A stretch of 64,000 bases of DNA from Microbacterium sulfonylureivorans (GCF_003999995.1 NZ_RJAD01000001.1:372001-436000), one strand, 5' to 3'. Shown: positions 52,685 to 61,795, numbered from the stretch's first letter. The notes: generated by a model not told the origin, from the letters alone. Made by a program: numbers and translations.

Positions 52685-52690
52685 CAGGAT
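52685..52690 (+). promoter_or_regulatory. Leaderless -10-like element (CAGGAT) of the glycosylase gene
   Basis: CAGGAT with 6 nt to the ATG at 52697; its first base deviates from TANNNT, so it is weaker than its neighbours. Confidence 0.35.
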
Positions 52691-52696
52691 GACCCC

Positions 52697-53569
52697 ATGC
52701 CCGAGATGCCCGAGGTGCAGGGCCTCGTCGAGTTCCTCCGCGGACGTGTGACGGGGCTCGAGGTCACGCGCGTCTCCGTCGCGAACATCGCCGCCCTGAA
52801 GACCTACGATCCTCCCGTGGATGCGCTGAAGGGCGCCCGCATCGACGCCGTCGCCCGGCACGGCAAATTCGTCGACATCGCGACGACAGGGACGGATGCC
52901 TCGCCCCACCTCGTCTTCCACCTGGCCAAAGCCGGCTGGCTGCGCTTCTACGAGCAGCTCCCCGCCACGATCATCCGCCCCGGCAAGACGCCGATCGCCC
53001 TCCGCGTCGCACTGTCCGACGGCTCCGGCTTCGATCTCACCGAGGCGGGCACGAAGAAGTCCCTCGCGGTCTACGTCGTGCGCGACCCCGTCGACGTGCC
53101 CGGCATCGCCCGGCTCGGGCCCGACCCCCTCGATCCGTCGTTCACGCGCGACACCCTCGCCGGGCTCCTCGCCGGCCGGCGCACCCAGATCAAAGGCGTG
53201 CTGCGCGATCAGGCGACGATCGCAGGCGTCGGCAACGCGTACTCCGACGAGATCCTCCACGCGGCGAAGACGTCGCCGTACGCCCTCGCCTCCAGCCTCG
53301 ACGACGCCGACGTCGACCGGCTCTTCGCGGCGATGACCGACACGCTCGCCGAGGCGGTGGCCGAGGCATCCGGCAAGCCACCGGCGGAGCTCAAGGACGC
53401 CAAGCGTCGCGGCATGAAGGTGCACGGCCGCCGCGGTGAGACTTGCCCGGTCTGCGGCGACGAGGTGCGGAGCGTCTTCTTCGCCGACAACTCGCTCGAG
53501 TACTGCCCGACGTGTCAGACGGGCGGCAAGATCCTCGCCGACCGGCGGCTGTCGCGACTGCTCAAGTAG
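52697..53569 (+). CDS. Fpg/Nei-family DNA glycosylase, variant zinc finger
   Basis: A 290-aa base-excision-repair glycosylase/AP lyase. It starts MPEMPEV, keeping the catalytic Pro2 and Glu3, and has Lys in ARHGKFVDI as the beta-hairpin Lys. The helix-two-turn-helix is IKGVLRDQATIAGVGNAYSDEIL. The C-terminal zinc finger is complete as C250-x2-C253-x16-C270-x2-C273, but the loop before Cys270 reads FADNSLEY and lacks the Arg of the canonical GR(G/S)T motif. This marks a divergent Fpg/Nei clade, and the lesion preference is uncertain. It converges with glpK, whose stop is only 3 nt away, leaving no room for a terminator. Confidence 0.85.
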   Translation: MPEMPEVQGLVEFLRGRVTGLEVTRVSVANIAALKTYDPPVDALKGARIDAVARHGKFVDIATTGTDASPHLVFHLAKAGWLRFYEQLPATIIRPGKTPIALRVALSDGSGFDLTEAGTKKSLAVYVVRDPVDVPGIARLGPDPLDPSFTRDTLAGLLAGRRTQIKGVLRDQATIAGVGNAYSDEILHAAKTSPYALASSLDDADVDRLFAAMTDTLAEAVAEASGKPPAELKDAKRRGMKVHGRRGETCPVCGDEVRSVFFADNSLEYCPTCQTGGKILADRRLSRLLK

Positions 53570-53572
53570 CCC

Positions 53573-55111
53573 TCAGTGACCGGTCGTGCCCATGAGTGTG
53601 CGGGCGTCGTCGTCGACCCAGTCGAGCGACTTCGTGACGGCCTTCTTCCACAGGCGGTATCGGCGCTCGCGCTCGTCCTCCGGCATCCGCGGCTCGAAGC
53701 GCACGTCCTCCTGCCAGTGGGCGCGCAGCGAGTCGCGGCTCGTCCACACGCCCGTGGCGAGACCTGCGGCGTAGGCGGCGCCGAGCGCCGTCGTCTCGAC
53801 GACCTTCGGACGCACGACGGGGATGCCGAGGATGTCGGCCTGGAACTGCATGAGGATGTCGTTGCGCGTCATCCCGCCGTCGACCCGGATCTCGTCGAGT
53901 GCGCGGCCGGTGTCGGCGACGACGGCCTCGATGACGTCGCGGGTCTGGAACGCCGTCGACTCGAGCGCAGCCCGGGCGATGTGCGCCTTGTTGACGTAGC
54001 GGGTCATCCCGACGAGGGCGCCGCGCGCGTCCGGCCGCCAGTACGGGGCGTACAGGCCCGAGAAGGCGGGCACGAAGTAGGCGCCGCCGTTGTCGTCAAC
54101 GGTCGCCGCCAGGCTTTCGACGTCTTCGGAGCGCTGGATGATGCCGAGGTTGTCGCGCAGCCACTGGACGAGCGATCCGGTGACCGCGATCGAGCCCTCG
54201 AGCGCGTAGCGGGCGGGCTCGTCGCCGCAGCGGTAGGCGACGGTCGTGATGAGACCGCTGTCCGACCGCACGATCTCGGTGCCGGTGTTCACCAGCAGGA
54301 AGTTGCCGGTGCCGTAGGTGTTCTTCGACTCGCCCGCGTCGAACGCGGCCTGGCCGAACGTCGCGGCCTGCTGGTCGCCGAGGATCCCGGCGATCGGCGT
54401 GCCGTGCAGCACGTCCGGCAGCTGCGATGTGCCGACGACCTCGGAGGACGAGCGGATCTCGGGCATCATCGCGCGCGGAATGCCCCACACGGCGAGCAGC
54501 TCGTCGGACCAGTCGAGCGTCCGCAGGTCCATCAGGAGGGTGCGCGACGCATTCGTCACGTCGGTGACGTGGATGCCGCCGCGCGCGCCGCCGGTCAGGT
54601 TCCAGATCACCCACGTGTCGGGCGTGCCGAAGACGAGGTGGCCCGCCTCCGCCGCGGCGCGGGCACCGGGCACCTCGTCGAGGATCCAGGCGATCTTCGA
54701 GGCGGAGAAGTACGTCGCGAGCGGCAGGCCGGTGGCCTCGGCGAACCGGCACGTGCCCTCGTCGCCGGCGAGGGCGTCGATGCGCGGCTGGGTGCGGGTG
54801 TCCTGCCACACCAGGGCGTTGTACACCGGGCGTCCGGTACGGCGGTCCCACACGATCGCCGTCTCGCGCTGGTTGGTCACGCCGACGGCCGCGACATCGG
54901 ATGCCGCCACCCCCGCCCGCGACAGGCACGAGGCGATGACCCACTCGGTGCTGGTCCAGATCTCCACCGGGTCGTGCTCGACCCAGCCCGCGCGCGGGAA
55001 GATCTGCTCGTGCTCGCGCTGGGCGACCGATACGACGGCGCCCGCGGTGTCGAAGACGATGGCCCGAGTCGAGGTCGTGCCCTGATCGATCGCCAGAACG
55101 TGATCGGCCAA
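53573..55111 (-). CDS. glpK: Glycerol kinase
   Basis: A 512-aa FGGY-family kinase making glycerol 3-phosphate from glycerol and ATP. The phosphate-binding N-terminus is [16 protein letters not shown] near residue 5. Substrate residues are in [22 protein letters not shown] near 79. The second FGGY signature is in [22 protein letters not shown] near 365. TTG at 55111 is the start: it has AAGGAG 6 nt upstream and gives the exact family N-terminus. It follows glpD by 74 nt on the same strand, forming a glpDK unit; no glycerol facilitator gene is nearby. Confidence 0.95.
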   Translation of the reverse strand: MADHVLAIDQGTTSTRAIVFDTAGAVVSVAQREHEQIFPRAGWVEHDPVEIWTSTEWVIASCLSRAGVAASDVAAVGVTNQRETAIVWDRRTGRPVYNALVWQDTRTQPRIDALAGDEGTCRFAEATGLPLATYFSASKIAWILDEVPGARAAAEAGHLVFGTPDTWVIWNLTGGARGGIHVTDVTNASRTLLMDLRTLDWSDELLAVWGIPRAMMPEIRSSSEVVGTSQLPDVLHGTPIAGILGDQQAATFGQAAFDAGESKNTYGTGNFLLVNTGTEIVRSDSGLITTVAYRCGDEPARYALEGSIAVTGSLVQWLRDNLGIIQRSEDVESLAATVDDNGGAYFVPAFSGLYAPYWRPDARGALVGMTRYVNKAHIARAALESTAFQTRDVIEAVVADTGRALDEIRVDGGMTRNDILMQFQADILGIPVVRPKVVETTALGAAYAAGLATGVWTSRDSLRAHWQEDVRFEPRMPEDERERRYRLWKKAVTKSLDWVDDDARTLMGTTGH

Positions 55112-55185
55112 CGCCGGCTCCTTCCTTCACGGGCCTCTGCGCCCGCGTGCGTCGCCCGGCGCGCTCGCGCCGGGCTCCGGTCAGG

Positions 55186-56901
55186 TTATCGCTTGGCCGC
55201 TGATGCGCCTGCCCACGACGGGTCTGCGGCATGCACCGCGGTCAGCCCGCGCGCGGTCTCCGCGGCGATGCGGGAGGCGTCCCATCCGAGCACCGGGGCG
55301 ACCGCAGCGGCGATCTCGGCCGCCGCCTGCTCGGTGGCCCCGCCGATGAAGGCGATGCTCGTTCGGCGCATCAGCAGGTCGTCGAGATGGACGACGTCCT
55401 CGCTCTGCGTAAGGAGCCGGAGCTCGGCGGTGGAGTAGCCGGGCACGTGCACGAGCATCTCGTCTTCGGCATCGTCGGCGATCGCCGCGATGACATCGGT
55501 CGCGACCGTTCCGTAGCGGTCGAGGAGCGTCGCGACGCGATCGGCGGGCAGTCCGTCGGCATGCGTGGAGATCCACTGCTGCCGGGTGCGCTCGGTGGTC
55601 GGGAAGCCGCTCCCGCCGCCGATCGCGAGTCCCTTCGTAGACCGTCGACGCGGACGTGCGAGCAGGTCGAGGGCGCGGTCCGCCAGGTGCTCGGCTGAGG
55701 CGCGGAACGTCGTCCACTTGCCCCCGACGAGGCTCAGGACGGTGGCATCCCCGCCCACGAGCGGAGCAGCCTCGACGCGGTAGTCGCGCGAGACGAATCC
55801 GGGCGCGACGTCGCCGTGGCCGGGCAGCGGACGCACCCCCGCGAAGCGGTAGACGATCTGCGACCGGTCGACGGGGATCTTCGGCAGCACCTGGCTGATG
55901 AGATCGATGAAGTAGTCCACCTCGGCCTCGGTGCAGACGACCGCGTCTCCCATGTCGTGCTCGAGGTCGGTCGTGCCCACGAGCACACGGCCCTTCAGCG
56001 GGTAGATGAGGACGATCCGGCCGTCGGCGTTCTCGAAGAACAGCTCGCGCCCGCCCGTAGCGGCAAGCAGGTCGGGGTGATCGAGCACGATGTGGGATCC
56101 CTTGGTTCCGCCCATGTAGCGGGTGGGGTCGCCGAGCGCCAGGTTGGTGAGGTCGGTCCACGGGCCCGACGCGTTGATGACCACGGATGCCGCGAACGCC
56201 ACGTCGCGACCCGAGACCATGTCGCGCAGCACGACGCGACCCTCCTCGACGCCGACCGCGGCGGTGTAGTTCGCCGCTCGCGCCTTGTCGCCGCCGGCCT
56301 TGCGTCCGTCGCGCAGCACGTCGATCGCCAGACGCTCGGGGTCGTGGAGGGAGGCATCCCAGTAGGTCGCGGTGTACTTGATGCCCGGGTTCAGTTCGGG
56401 GAGCTCCTGCAGCGAGCGCTTGCGGCCGCGGAACGCGTGGCGCGGCACCCGCCCGCCGCTGCGCGAGAACGAGTCGTAGATGACGAGCCCGATCTTGATG
56501 AGAGCCGCGCCGCGCTCGGTGTGCGTGCCGCCGCCGTGGCGGAGGAACTTGAGGGGCGCGCTCAGCACGCCGGAGAACGTGGAGAAGATCGGGATCGTCG
56601 TCTGCAGCGGGCGCACGTAGTGGGGCGCGATGCGCAGCAGCGCGTTGCGCTCGGTCACTGCTTCGGCCACGAGTCGGAACTCGCCGTTCTCGAGGTAGCG
56701 GATCCCGCCGTGGATCATGTGCGACGAGGCGGCCGAGGCGCCGCTGATGAAGTCGTCGCGCTCGACGAGGGCGACATCGACGCCCTGCATGGCCAGGTCG
56801 CGGAACGTCGCGAGTCCGTTGATGCCTCCGCCCACGACGAGGACGTCCGCGTACGGCCGCCCCTCGAGTGCGTCGAACCCTCGTTCCATGGCCCCGGTCA
56901 T
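55186..56901 (-). CDS. glpD: Glycerol-3-phosphate dehydrogenase (FAD, quinone-linked)
   Basis: A 571-aa flavoprotein oxidising glycerol 3-phosphate to dihydroxyacetone phosphate and passing electrons to the quinone pool. The FAD motif is VLVVGGGINGLATFRDLA near residue 18, followed by ERDDFISGASAASSHMIHGG. The C-terminal domain has the GlpD segment GGKWTTFRASAEHLADRA. ATG at 56901 has AGGGG 6 nt upstream; MERGFD four codons later is an alternative. The promoter faces the SorC regulator gene at 56999, across the palindrome at 56974. Confidence 0.94.
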   Translation of the reverse strand: MTGAMERGFDALEGRPYADVLVVGGGINGLATFRDLAMQGVDVALVERDDFISGASAASSHMIHGGIRYLENGEFRLVAEAVTERNALLRIAPHYVRPLQTTIPIFSTFSGVLSAPLKFLRHGGGTHTERGAALIKIGLVIYDSFSRSGGRVPRHAFRGRKRSLQELPELNPGIKYTATYWDASLHDPERLAIDVLRDGRKAGGDKARAANYTAAVGVEEGRVVLRDMVSGRDVAFAASVVINASGPWTDLTNLALGDPTRYMGGTKGSHIVLDHPDLLAATGGRELFFENADGRIVLIYPLKGRVLVGTTDLEHDMGDAVVCTEAEVDYFIDLISQVLPKIPVDRSQIVYRFAGVRPLPGHGDVAPGFVSRDYRVEAAPLVGGDATVLSLVGGKWTTFRASAEHLADRALDLLARPRRRSTKGLAIGGGSGFPTTERTRQQWISTHADGLPADRVATLLDRYGTVATDVIAAIADDAEDEMLVHVPGYSTAELRLLTQSEDVVHLDDLLMRRTSIAFIGGATEQAAAEIAAAVAPVLGWDASRIAAETARGLTAVHAADPSWAGASAAKR

Positions 56902-56973
56902 CGCGATCCCCTGTCGTGCTCGTGGTCGTTCGTGAGTCCATGATGGCACTTGTGGACGTTCTTGCAGAGCGAA

Positions 56974-56987
56974 TGCACATATGTGCA
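56974..56987. promoter_or_regulatory. 14-bp palindromic operator between glpD and the SorC regulator
   Basis: TGCACATATGTGCA is a perfect palindrome in the 97-bp divergent gap. It directly abuts a possible -10 (AAAGAT, 56987-56992) that is 6 nt from the regulator ATG. It is the natural candidate binding site of the SorC-family protein, controlling itself and glpDK. Confidence 0.65.
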
Positions 56988-56998
56988 AAGATGTCGGG

Positions 56999-57958
56999 AT
57001 GGACGAGCCTGTCGACGAACGCGGAGTGCAGCGCGCCTTGACGGCCGCGCATCTCTACTACGTGCAGGACCGCACGATGGAGGCGATCGCGCGCGAACTC
57101 GGCACGTCGCGCTCCACGGTGTCACGGCTGCTCACGCACGCGCGGGCGACCGGCATCGTCGACATCCGCATCCGCTCCCCTTTCGCCGCGCCCCAGCTCC
57201 TCGAGGAGCGCCTCACCGAGCGCTTCGGCGTCGCCGCGCACGTCGTTCCCGTCCCCGACGACGCGAACGAGGTCGAGCGCCTCGAGCGCGTGGCCGTCGC
57301 GGCGGCCCACCTCCTCGGCGACCTCGTCGCGGAGGACATGACGATCGGCGTCGCCTGGGGGTCGACGACGGCAGCGATGAGCCGACGCCTCGTGCCGAAG
57401 GCGGTGCACGGCACGAGATTCGTGCAGCTCAACGGCTCGGGCAACACGCACACCACCGGCCTCCTCTATGCGAGCGAGATCCTGAGCCGCTTCGCGGCCG
57501 CGTACGGGGGCAGCGCGCAGCAGTTCCCGGTGCCCGCGTTCTTCGACGACCCGCGGACGAAGAGCGCGATGTGGCGCGAGCGCAGCACACGCCGCATCCT
57601 CGCCATGCAGTCGGCCATGGACCTCGTCGTCTTCAGCACCGGCTCGGCCGGATCCACGGTGCCCAGTCACGTCTACTCCGGCGGGTACCTCGAGGCGCAG
57701 GAGCTGGCGGCGCTCGAATCCGAAGGAGTCGTCGGAGACGTCGCGACCGTGTTCTTCCGCGCCGACGGCTCGAGCGACGGCATCCCCCTGAACGAGCGTG
57801 CGACGGGCCCGCACCTCGACGTGCTGCGCGCCGTCGCGCGACGACTGTGCGTCGTGTCAGGTGTCTCGAAGGTCGCCAGCCTGCGGGGCGCCCTCGCCGC
57901 GGGCCTCGCGACCGACCTCGTCGTCGACGAGGCGGTGGCGCGCGCTCTGGCCGAGTGA
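56999..57958 (+). CDS. SorC/DeoR-type sugar-binding transcriptional regulator
   Basis: A 319-aa regulator of the SorC family (PF04198). Residues about 20-50 form the helix-turn-helix (YYVQDRTMEAIARELGTSRS, then TVSRLLTHARA). Residues 60-319 are the NagB-like effector-binding domain with the phosphate-sugar-binding segments GVAWGSTTAAMSRRL near 118 and FSTGSAGSTV near 215. Divergent position and the shared palindrome at 56974 suggest control of glpD and glpK, with a phosphorylated sugar or glycerol 3-phosphate as likely effector. ATG at 56999 is preferred over one six codons upstream because of the operator and -10 placement. Confidence 0.9.
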   Translation: MDEPVDERGVQRALTAAHLYYVQDRTMEAIARELGTSRSTVSRLLTHARATGIVDIRIRSPFAAPQLLEERLTERFGVAAHVVPVPDDANEVERLERVAVAAAHLLGDLVAEDMTIGVAWGSTTAAMSRRLVPKAVHGTRFVQLNGSGNTHTTGLLYASEILSRFAAAYGGSAQQFPVPAFFDDPRTKSAMWRERSTRRILAMQSAMDLVVFSTGSAGSTVPSHVYSGGYLEAQELAALESEGVVGDVATVFFRADGSSDGIPLNERATGPHLDVLRAVARRLCVVSGVSKVASLRGALAAGLATDLVVDEAVARALAE

Positions 57959-58014
57959 GCGCACCTCCTGTTTCATGCAGAGACATGGAATGAATGCACG
58001 GATGCCGCGTTGAC

Positions 58015-58020
58015 TACAAT
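58015..58020 (+). promoter_or_regulatory. -10 (TACAAT) of the riboflavin operon
   Basis: TACAAT lies about 14 nt before the first stem of the FMN riboswitch, predicting a transcript start near 58027. No convincing -35 is seen at the expected distance. Confidence 0.5.
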
Positions 58021-58033
58021 CGAGAGCATCAAC

Positions 58034-58202
58034 GTGCTCCGGGGTCGGTGTGAATCCGAACCGGCGGTGACAGTCCGCGAGCCAAGGCACCAGCATCCGA
58101 ACAGATGCCGCCCCGGCTGATCCGGTGGAAATCCGGAACCGACGGTGATGCGACAGAGGTCTGGATAAGAGCTCGGTCGCTAGTCCGGATGGGAGGCAGC
58201 AC
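58034..58202 (+). ncRNA. FMN (RFN) riboswitch
   Basis: The conserved RFN core is recognisable: GGGGTCGGTGTGAATCC near 58041, CCGGCGGTGACAGTCCGCGA (58061-58080), GCTGATCCGGTGGAAATCCG (58116-58135) and GGGAGGCAGC (58191-58200). The closing helix P1 pairs GTGCT (58034-58038) with AGCAC (58198-58202). Downstream, GCACGGG (58199-58205) can instead pair with CCCGTGC (58230-58236), enclosing a second stem GGGCGGCG (58203-58210) with CGCCGCCC (58218-58225). The P1 3' strand is therefore shared, giving a mutually exclusive switch. FMN binding should lower expression of ribD-ribE-ribBA-ribH. Confidence 0.95.
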
Positions 58203-58271
58203 GGGCGGCGTCATGCGCGCCGCCCGATTCCCGTGCCCCGGAACACCGCGAGGTGGACACGGAGGACACGG

Positions 58272-59297
58272 ATGACGGCGACACTGGCTGAGCACGACGC
58301 GATGCGTCGGGCGCTCGACCTCGCGCGCCGCGGCCCGCGCGGCGTGAACCCGCAGGTCGGGGCCGTGATCCTCTCCCCCTCGGGCGACGTCCTCGCCGAG
58401 GGCTGGCACCGCGGCGCCGGCACACCCCACGCCGAGGTCGACGCGCTCTCGCGCCTCGAGCCGGGCGATGCCCGGGGAGCGACCGCGATCGTCACCCTCG
58501 AGCCCTGCAACCATCACGGCCGCACCGGCCCGTGCGCCGTGGCCCTGATCGACGCCGGCGTGAGCCGCGTCGTCTACGCGATCGCCGACCCAAACGACGT
58601 GTCTTCGGGCGGAGGGCAGCGGCTCCGCGCCGCCGGCGTCGACGTCGAGCAGGGCCTCCTCGCCGACGAGTCCCACGACCTCCTCGACTCGTGGCTGACC
58701 GTGCAGCGTCTCGGCCGCCCCCACGTCACCGTCAAGTGGGCCCAGAGCCTCGACGGCCGGGCCGCGGCATCCGACGGCACCAGCCAGTGGATCACCGGGC
58801 CTGTCGCGCGCGCCGACGTCCACCGCCGCCGCGCCCAGGCGGACGCGATCGTCGTCGGAACCGGCACCCTGCTCGCCGACGACCCCGCCCTCACCGCGCG
58901 CGCCGGCGACGGCTCGCTCCATGCGAACCAGCCCGTGCCCGTCGTCCTCGGCGAGCGCGCGGTGCCCGACAGCGCGGCCGTGCGCCGGCATCCCCATCCC
59001 TTCCTGCAGTACCCCGGCGACCTCGCCCCCGCCCTCGCCGACCTCCGCCAACGCGGTGTCCACCGGGTGCTCGTCGAGGGCGGACCCGCCGTCGCCGCCT
59101 CGTTCGTGCGCGAGTCCCTGGCCGACGAATACCTCGTCTACGTCGCACCGGCGCTGCTCGGCGGCGACAAACTCGCCCTGCGCGACGTCGGCGTCACGAC
59201 CATCGACGAAGCCCTGCGCCTGTCCGTGGAGTCGGTCGAGAAGCTCGGCGACGACCTGCTGATCGTCGCCACGCCCGTCCCCGAAGGAGACAGCTGA
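58272..59297 (+). CDS. ribD: Bifunctional pyrimidine deaminase/reductase
   Basis: A 341-aa enzyme for the second and third steps of riboflavin synthesis from GTP. The N-terminal deaminase has zinc motifs HAEVDAL near residue 57 and EPCNHHGRTGPC near 82. The C-terminal reductase has HVTVKWAQSLDGRAA near 153, AIVVGTGTLLADDP, and the NADPH-binding VLVEGGPAVAASF near 266. ATG at 58272 has a GGAGG box 6 nt away, just after the riboswitch expression platform. The stop shares a base with the ribE start (TGATG). Confidence 0.95.
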   Translation: MTATLAEHDAMRRALDLARRGPRGVNPQVGAVILSPSGDVLAEGWHRGAGTPHAEVDALSRLEPGDARGATAIVTLEPCNHHGRTGPCAVALIDAGVSRVVYAIADPNDVSSGGGQRLRAAGVDVEQGLLADESHDLLDSWLTVQRLGRPHVTVKWAQSLDGRAAASDGTSQWITGPVARADVHRRRAQADAIVVGTGTLLADDPALTARAGDGSLHANQPVPVVLGERAVPDSAAVRRHPHPFLQYPGDLAPALADLRQRGVHRVLVEGGPAVAASFVRESLADEYLVYVAPALLGGDKLALRDVGVTTIDEALRLSVESVEKLGDDLLIVATPVPEGDS

Positions 59298-59968
59298 TGT
59301 TCACCGGAATCGTCGAGGAGATCGGCGACGTCACCGCCGTCGAGCCGTCGGGCGACGGCGTGCGCCTGACCGTCCATGCGCCGAAGGCGGTGTCGGATGC
59401 CGCGCACGGCGACTCGATCTCGGTCAGCGGCGTGTGCCTCACCGTCGTCGACCAGGGCGACGACTGGTTCACCGCCGATGTCATGCGCCAGACGCTCGAC
59501 ATGTCGACGCTCCAGGGCGTCGGCGCCGGACGGCCCGTCAACCTCGAACGGGCGACCGTCGCGCACGGACGCCTCGGCGGGCATATCGTCCAGGGCCACA
59601 TCGACGGCACCGGCGAGGTGCTCGAGGTGCGTCCCGGTGCCCAGTGGCGCGTGCTGCGCATCGCCCTCCCCGCACACCTCGCCCCCCTCGTCGTCGACAA
59701 GGGCTCGATCGCGGTCGACGGCGTCTCGCTGACTGTGAGCGACGCGAGCCCCGCCGCCCCGGCGGACGGCATCCACTGGTTCGAGGTGTCGCTCATCCCC
59801 GAGACCCTGGAGGCCACGACCCTCGGCCGCCGCGTGCCCGGCGATCGCGTCAACCTCGAGACCGACATCCTGGCGCGCCACGTGCAGCGCCTTCTGGCGT
59901 TCAGCCCCGCTGCCGCCCCCGAACTCCTCGCGGCCGCAGCCGCACCGACGGAAGGAGGCTCAGCATGA
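59297..59968 (+). CDS. ribE: Riboflavin synthase alpha chain
   Basis: A 223-aa trimeric riboflavin synthase, which dismutates two lumazine molecules to riboflavin. It shows the two internal lumazine-binding repeats: MFTGIVEEIGDV with SVSGVCLTVV in the first half, and GGHIVQGHIDGTG with AVDGVSLTVSD in the second. The last 25 residues are a low-complexity Ala/Pro tail. ATG at 59297 overlaps the ribD stop, and its own stop overlaps ribBA (ATGA). It takes the product of RibH. Confidence 0.95.
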   Translation: MFTGIVEEIGDVTAVEPSGDGVRLTVHAPKAVSDAAHGDSISVSGVCLTVVDQGDDWFTADVMRQTLDMSTLQGVGAGRPVNLERATVAHGRLGGHIVQGHIDGTGEVLEVRPGAQWRVLRIALPAHLAPLVVDKGSIAVDGVSLTVSDASPAAPADGIHWFEVSLIPETLEATTLGRRVPGDRVNLETDILARHVQRLLAFSPAAAPELLAAAAAPTEGGSA

Positions 59969-61245
59969 GCCTTTCCACGATCCCCGAGGCTCTGGACGCG
60001 ATTCGCGCCGGCAAGCCCGTCATCGTCGCCGACGATGAGAACCGCGAGAACGAGGGCGACGTCGTGCTGTCCGCCCAGCTCGCGACCCCCGAGTGGATCG
60101 CGTGGACGGTCCGCTGGTCGAGCGGCTTCATCTGCGCCCCGATGCCGGCCGAGTGGGCCGACCGCCTCGACCTCCCGCCGATGGTCGAGGTGAACCAGGA
60201 TGCCCGCTCGACCGCGTACACGGTCAGCGTCGACGCCGCCGACCGCGTGTCGACGGGTATCAGCGCCACTGACCGGGCGCACACGCTCAACGTGCTCGCC
60301 GACCCGGACTCGGTTCCGACGAGCGTCATCCGCCCGGGCCACGTCCTCCCGCTCCGGGCCGTCGAGGGCGGCGTGCGCGAGCGCGGCGGCCACACCGAGG
60401 CAGCCGTCGAGCTCATGCGGCTCGCGGGCGTGCACCCGGTCGGGGCGATCGCAGAGGTCGTCGCCGAGGACGGCTCGATGATGCGGCTGCCGGGGCTCCA
60501 GGAGCTCGGCGAGCGCGACGGCATCCCCGTCATCACGATCGAGCAGCTCATCGGCTATCTGAACGAGACCGAGCCGATCGACGCCCAGGAGCAGGCCCAC
60601 GGCCAGCACCGGCGGCGGGTGAGCCTGCGCGCCGAGGCGCACGTGCCGACGTCGCACGGCGAGTTCCGGTTCCTCGCCTACAAGGATCGCGTCACCGGCA
60701 CCGACCACCTCGCCGTGGTCTCGGGAGAGCTCGGCGACGCGCCGCTCGTCCGCGTCCACTCGGAGTGCCTGACGGGCGAGGCCTTCCACTCGCTCAAGTG
60801 CGAGTGCGGACCCCAGTTGGATGCCGCGCTCGAGGCGATCGAGCAGGACGGCGGCGTCGTGGTGTACATGCGCGGCCACGAGGGCCGCGGCATCGGCCTC
60901 ATCAACAAGCTCCGCGCCTACTCGCTGCAGGAGCGGGGACTCGACACCGTCGACGCCAACCTCGCCCTCGGCCTGCCCGCCGACGCCCGCGACTACGCCG
61001 CGGCAGCGGGCATCCTCGCCGATCTGGGCGTCTGCAAGGTGCGCCTGCTGACGAACAACTCCGACAAGGTGAACCAGCTGCGCGAGTTCGGGCTCGACAT
61101 CGTCGAGCAGGTTCCGCTGCTGGTCGGCGTCGGACCCAACAATCACCAGTATCTCGCCACCAAGCGCGACCGCATGGGCCACCTGATCGCCGAGGACGAC
61201 CTCGCCGACGCCCTCGCGCAGATGTCCGAAGGAGCAGAGCGTTGA
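59965..61245 (+). CDS. ribBA: DHBP synthase / GTP cyclohydrolase II fusion
   Basis: A 426-aa bifunctional enzyme supplying both riboflavin precursors. The DHBP synthase half has VADDENRENEGDVV near residue 21, FICAPM, GISATDRAHT near 95 and RGGHTEAAVEL near 139. The GTP cyclohydrolase II half (from about 215) has the zinc-binding VHSECLTGEAFHSLKCECG near 263 and YMRGHEGRGIGL near 298, with all three zinc Cys present. The last residues of ribE overlap its ATG (ATGA), and GGAAGGAGG precedes it. The next gene, ribH, starts inside its stop codon. Confidence 0.96.
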   Translation: MSLSTIPEALDAIRAGKPVIVADDENRENEGDVVLSAQLATPEWIAWTVRWSSGFICAPMPAEWADRLDLPPMVEVNQDARSTAYTVSVDAADRVSTGISATDRAHTLNVLADPDSVPTSVIRPGHVLPLRAVEGGVRERGGHTEAAVELMRLAGVHPVGAIAEVVAEDGSMMRLPGLQELGERDGIPVITIEQLIGYLNETEPIDAQEQAHGQHRRRVSLRAEAHVPTSHGEFRFLAYKDRVTGTDHLAVVSGELGDAPLVRVHSECLTGEAFHSLKCECGPQLDAALEAIEQDGGVVVYMRGHEGRGIGLINKLRAYSLQERGLDTVDANLALGLPADARDYAAAAGILADLGVCKVRLLTNNSDKVNQLREFGLDIVEQVPLLVGVGPNNHQYLATKRDRMGHLIAEDDLADALAQMSEGAER

Positions 61246-61721
61246 GCGGCAAGGGCGCACCTCAGGTCACCGGACCGGTCGACGCGACCGGACTCGACGT
61301 CGTCGTGATCGCGGGCACGTGGCACGAGGTCATCACGGACGGTCTCATCGCCGGCGCCGAGCGCGCCCTCGACGCCGCCGGTGCGAGCCGGCGACTCGTC
61401 CGCGTGCCGGGATCGTTCGAGCTGCCGGTCGCCGCGAAGGCGGCGCTGGAGTCCGGCGCCGACGCGGTCGTGGCGCTCGGCGTCATCATCCGGGGCGGAA
61501 CGCCGCACTTCGAGTTCGTCTCCGCCGCGGCCACCGACGGCCTGACGCGTGTCGCGCTCGATACGGGCAAGCCCGTCGGGTTCGGCGTGCTGACGCTCGA
61601 CGACGAAGCCCAGGGCATCGCGCGCGCGGGACTCCCGGGGTCGATCGAGGACAAGGGCCACGAGGCCGCGGATGCCGCGATCCGCACCGCGCTCGTGGTG
61701 CGCGACCTGCGCGCCGGCTGA
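61242..61721 (+). CDS. ribH: 6,7-dimethyl-8-ribityllumazine synthase
   Basis: A 159-aa lumazine synthase joining the products of RibD and RibBA to give the substrate of RibE. The family segments are GTWHEVITDGLIAGAERAL near residue 25, RVPGSFELPVAAKAAL near 54, ALGVIIRGGTPHFEFVS near 78, and GVLTLDDEAQ. TTG at 61242 overlaps the ribBA stop (TTGA), with GGAG upstream, and gives the right family N-terminus. It is the final gene of the riboswitch-controlled operon. Confidence 0.94.
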   Translation: MSGKGAPQVTGPVDATGLDVVVIAGTWHEVITDGLIAGAERALDAAGASRRLVRVPGSFELPVAAKAALESGADAVVALGVIIRGGTPHFEFVSAAATDGLTRVALDTGKPVGFGVLTLDDEAQGIARAGLPGSIEDKGHEAADAAIRTALVVRDLRAG

Positions 61722-61782
61722 ATCGCCGGAGCGCATCGCCCCGGTGAGGGCCGCCTTCCTGGCGGAGCGGCGAGAACAGGCC

Positions 61783-61788
61783 TACCGT
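61783..61788 (+). promoter_or_regulatory. Leaderless -10 (TACCGT) of a small membrane protein gene
   Basis: TACCGT with 7 nt to the ATG at 61796; this spacing supports that ATG over the in-frame GTG at 61787. Confidence 0.5.
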
Positions 61789-61795
61789 GACGTCC

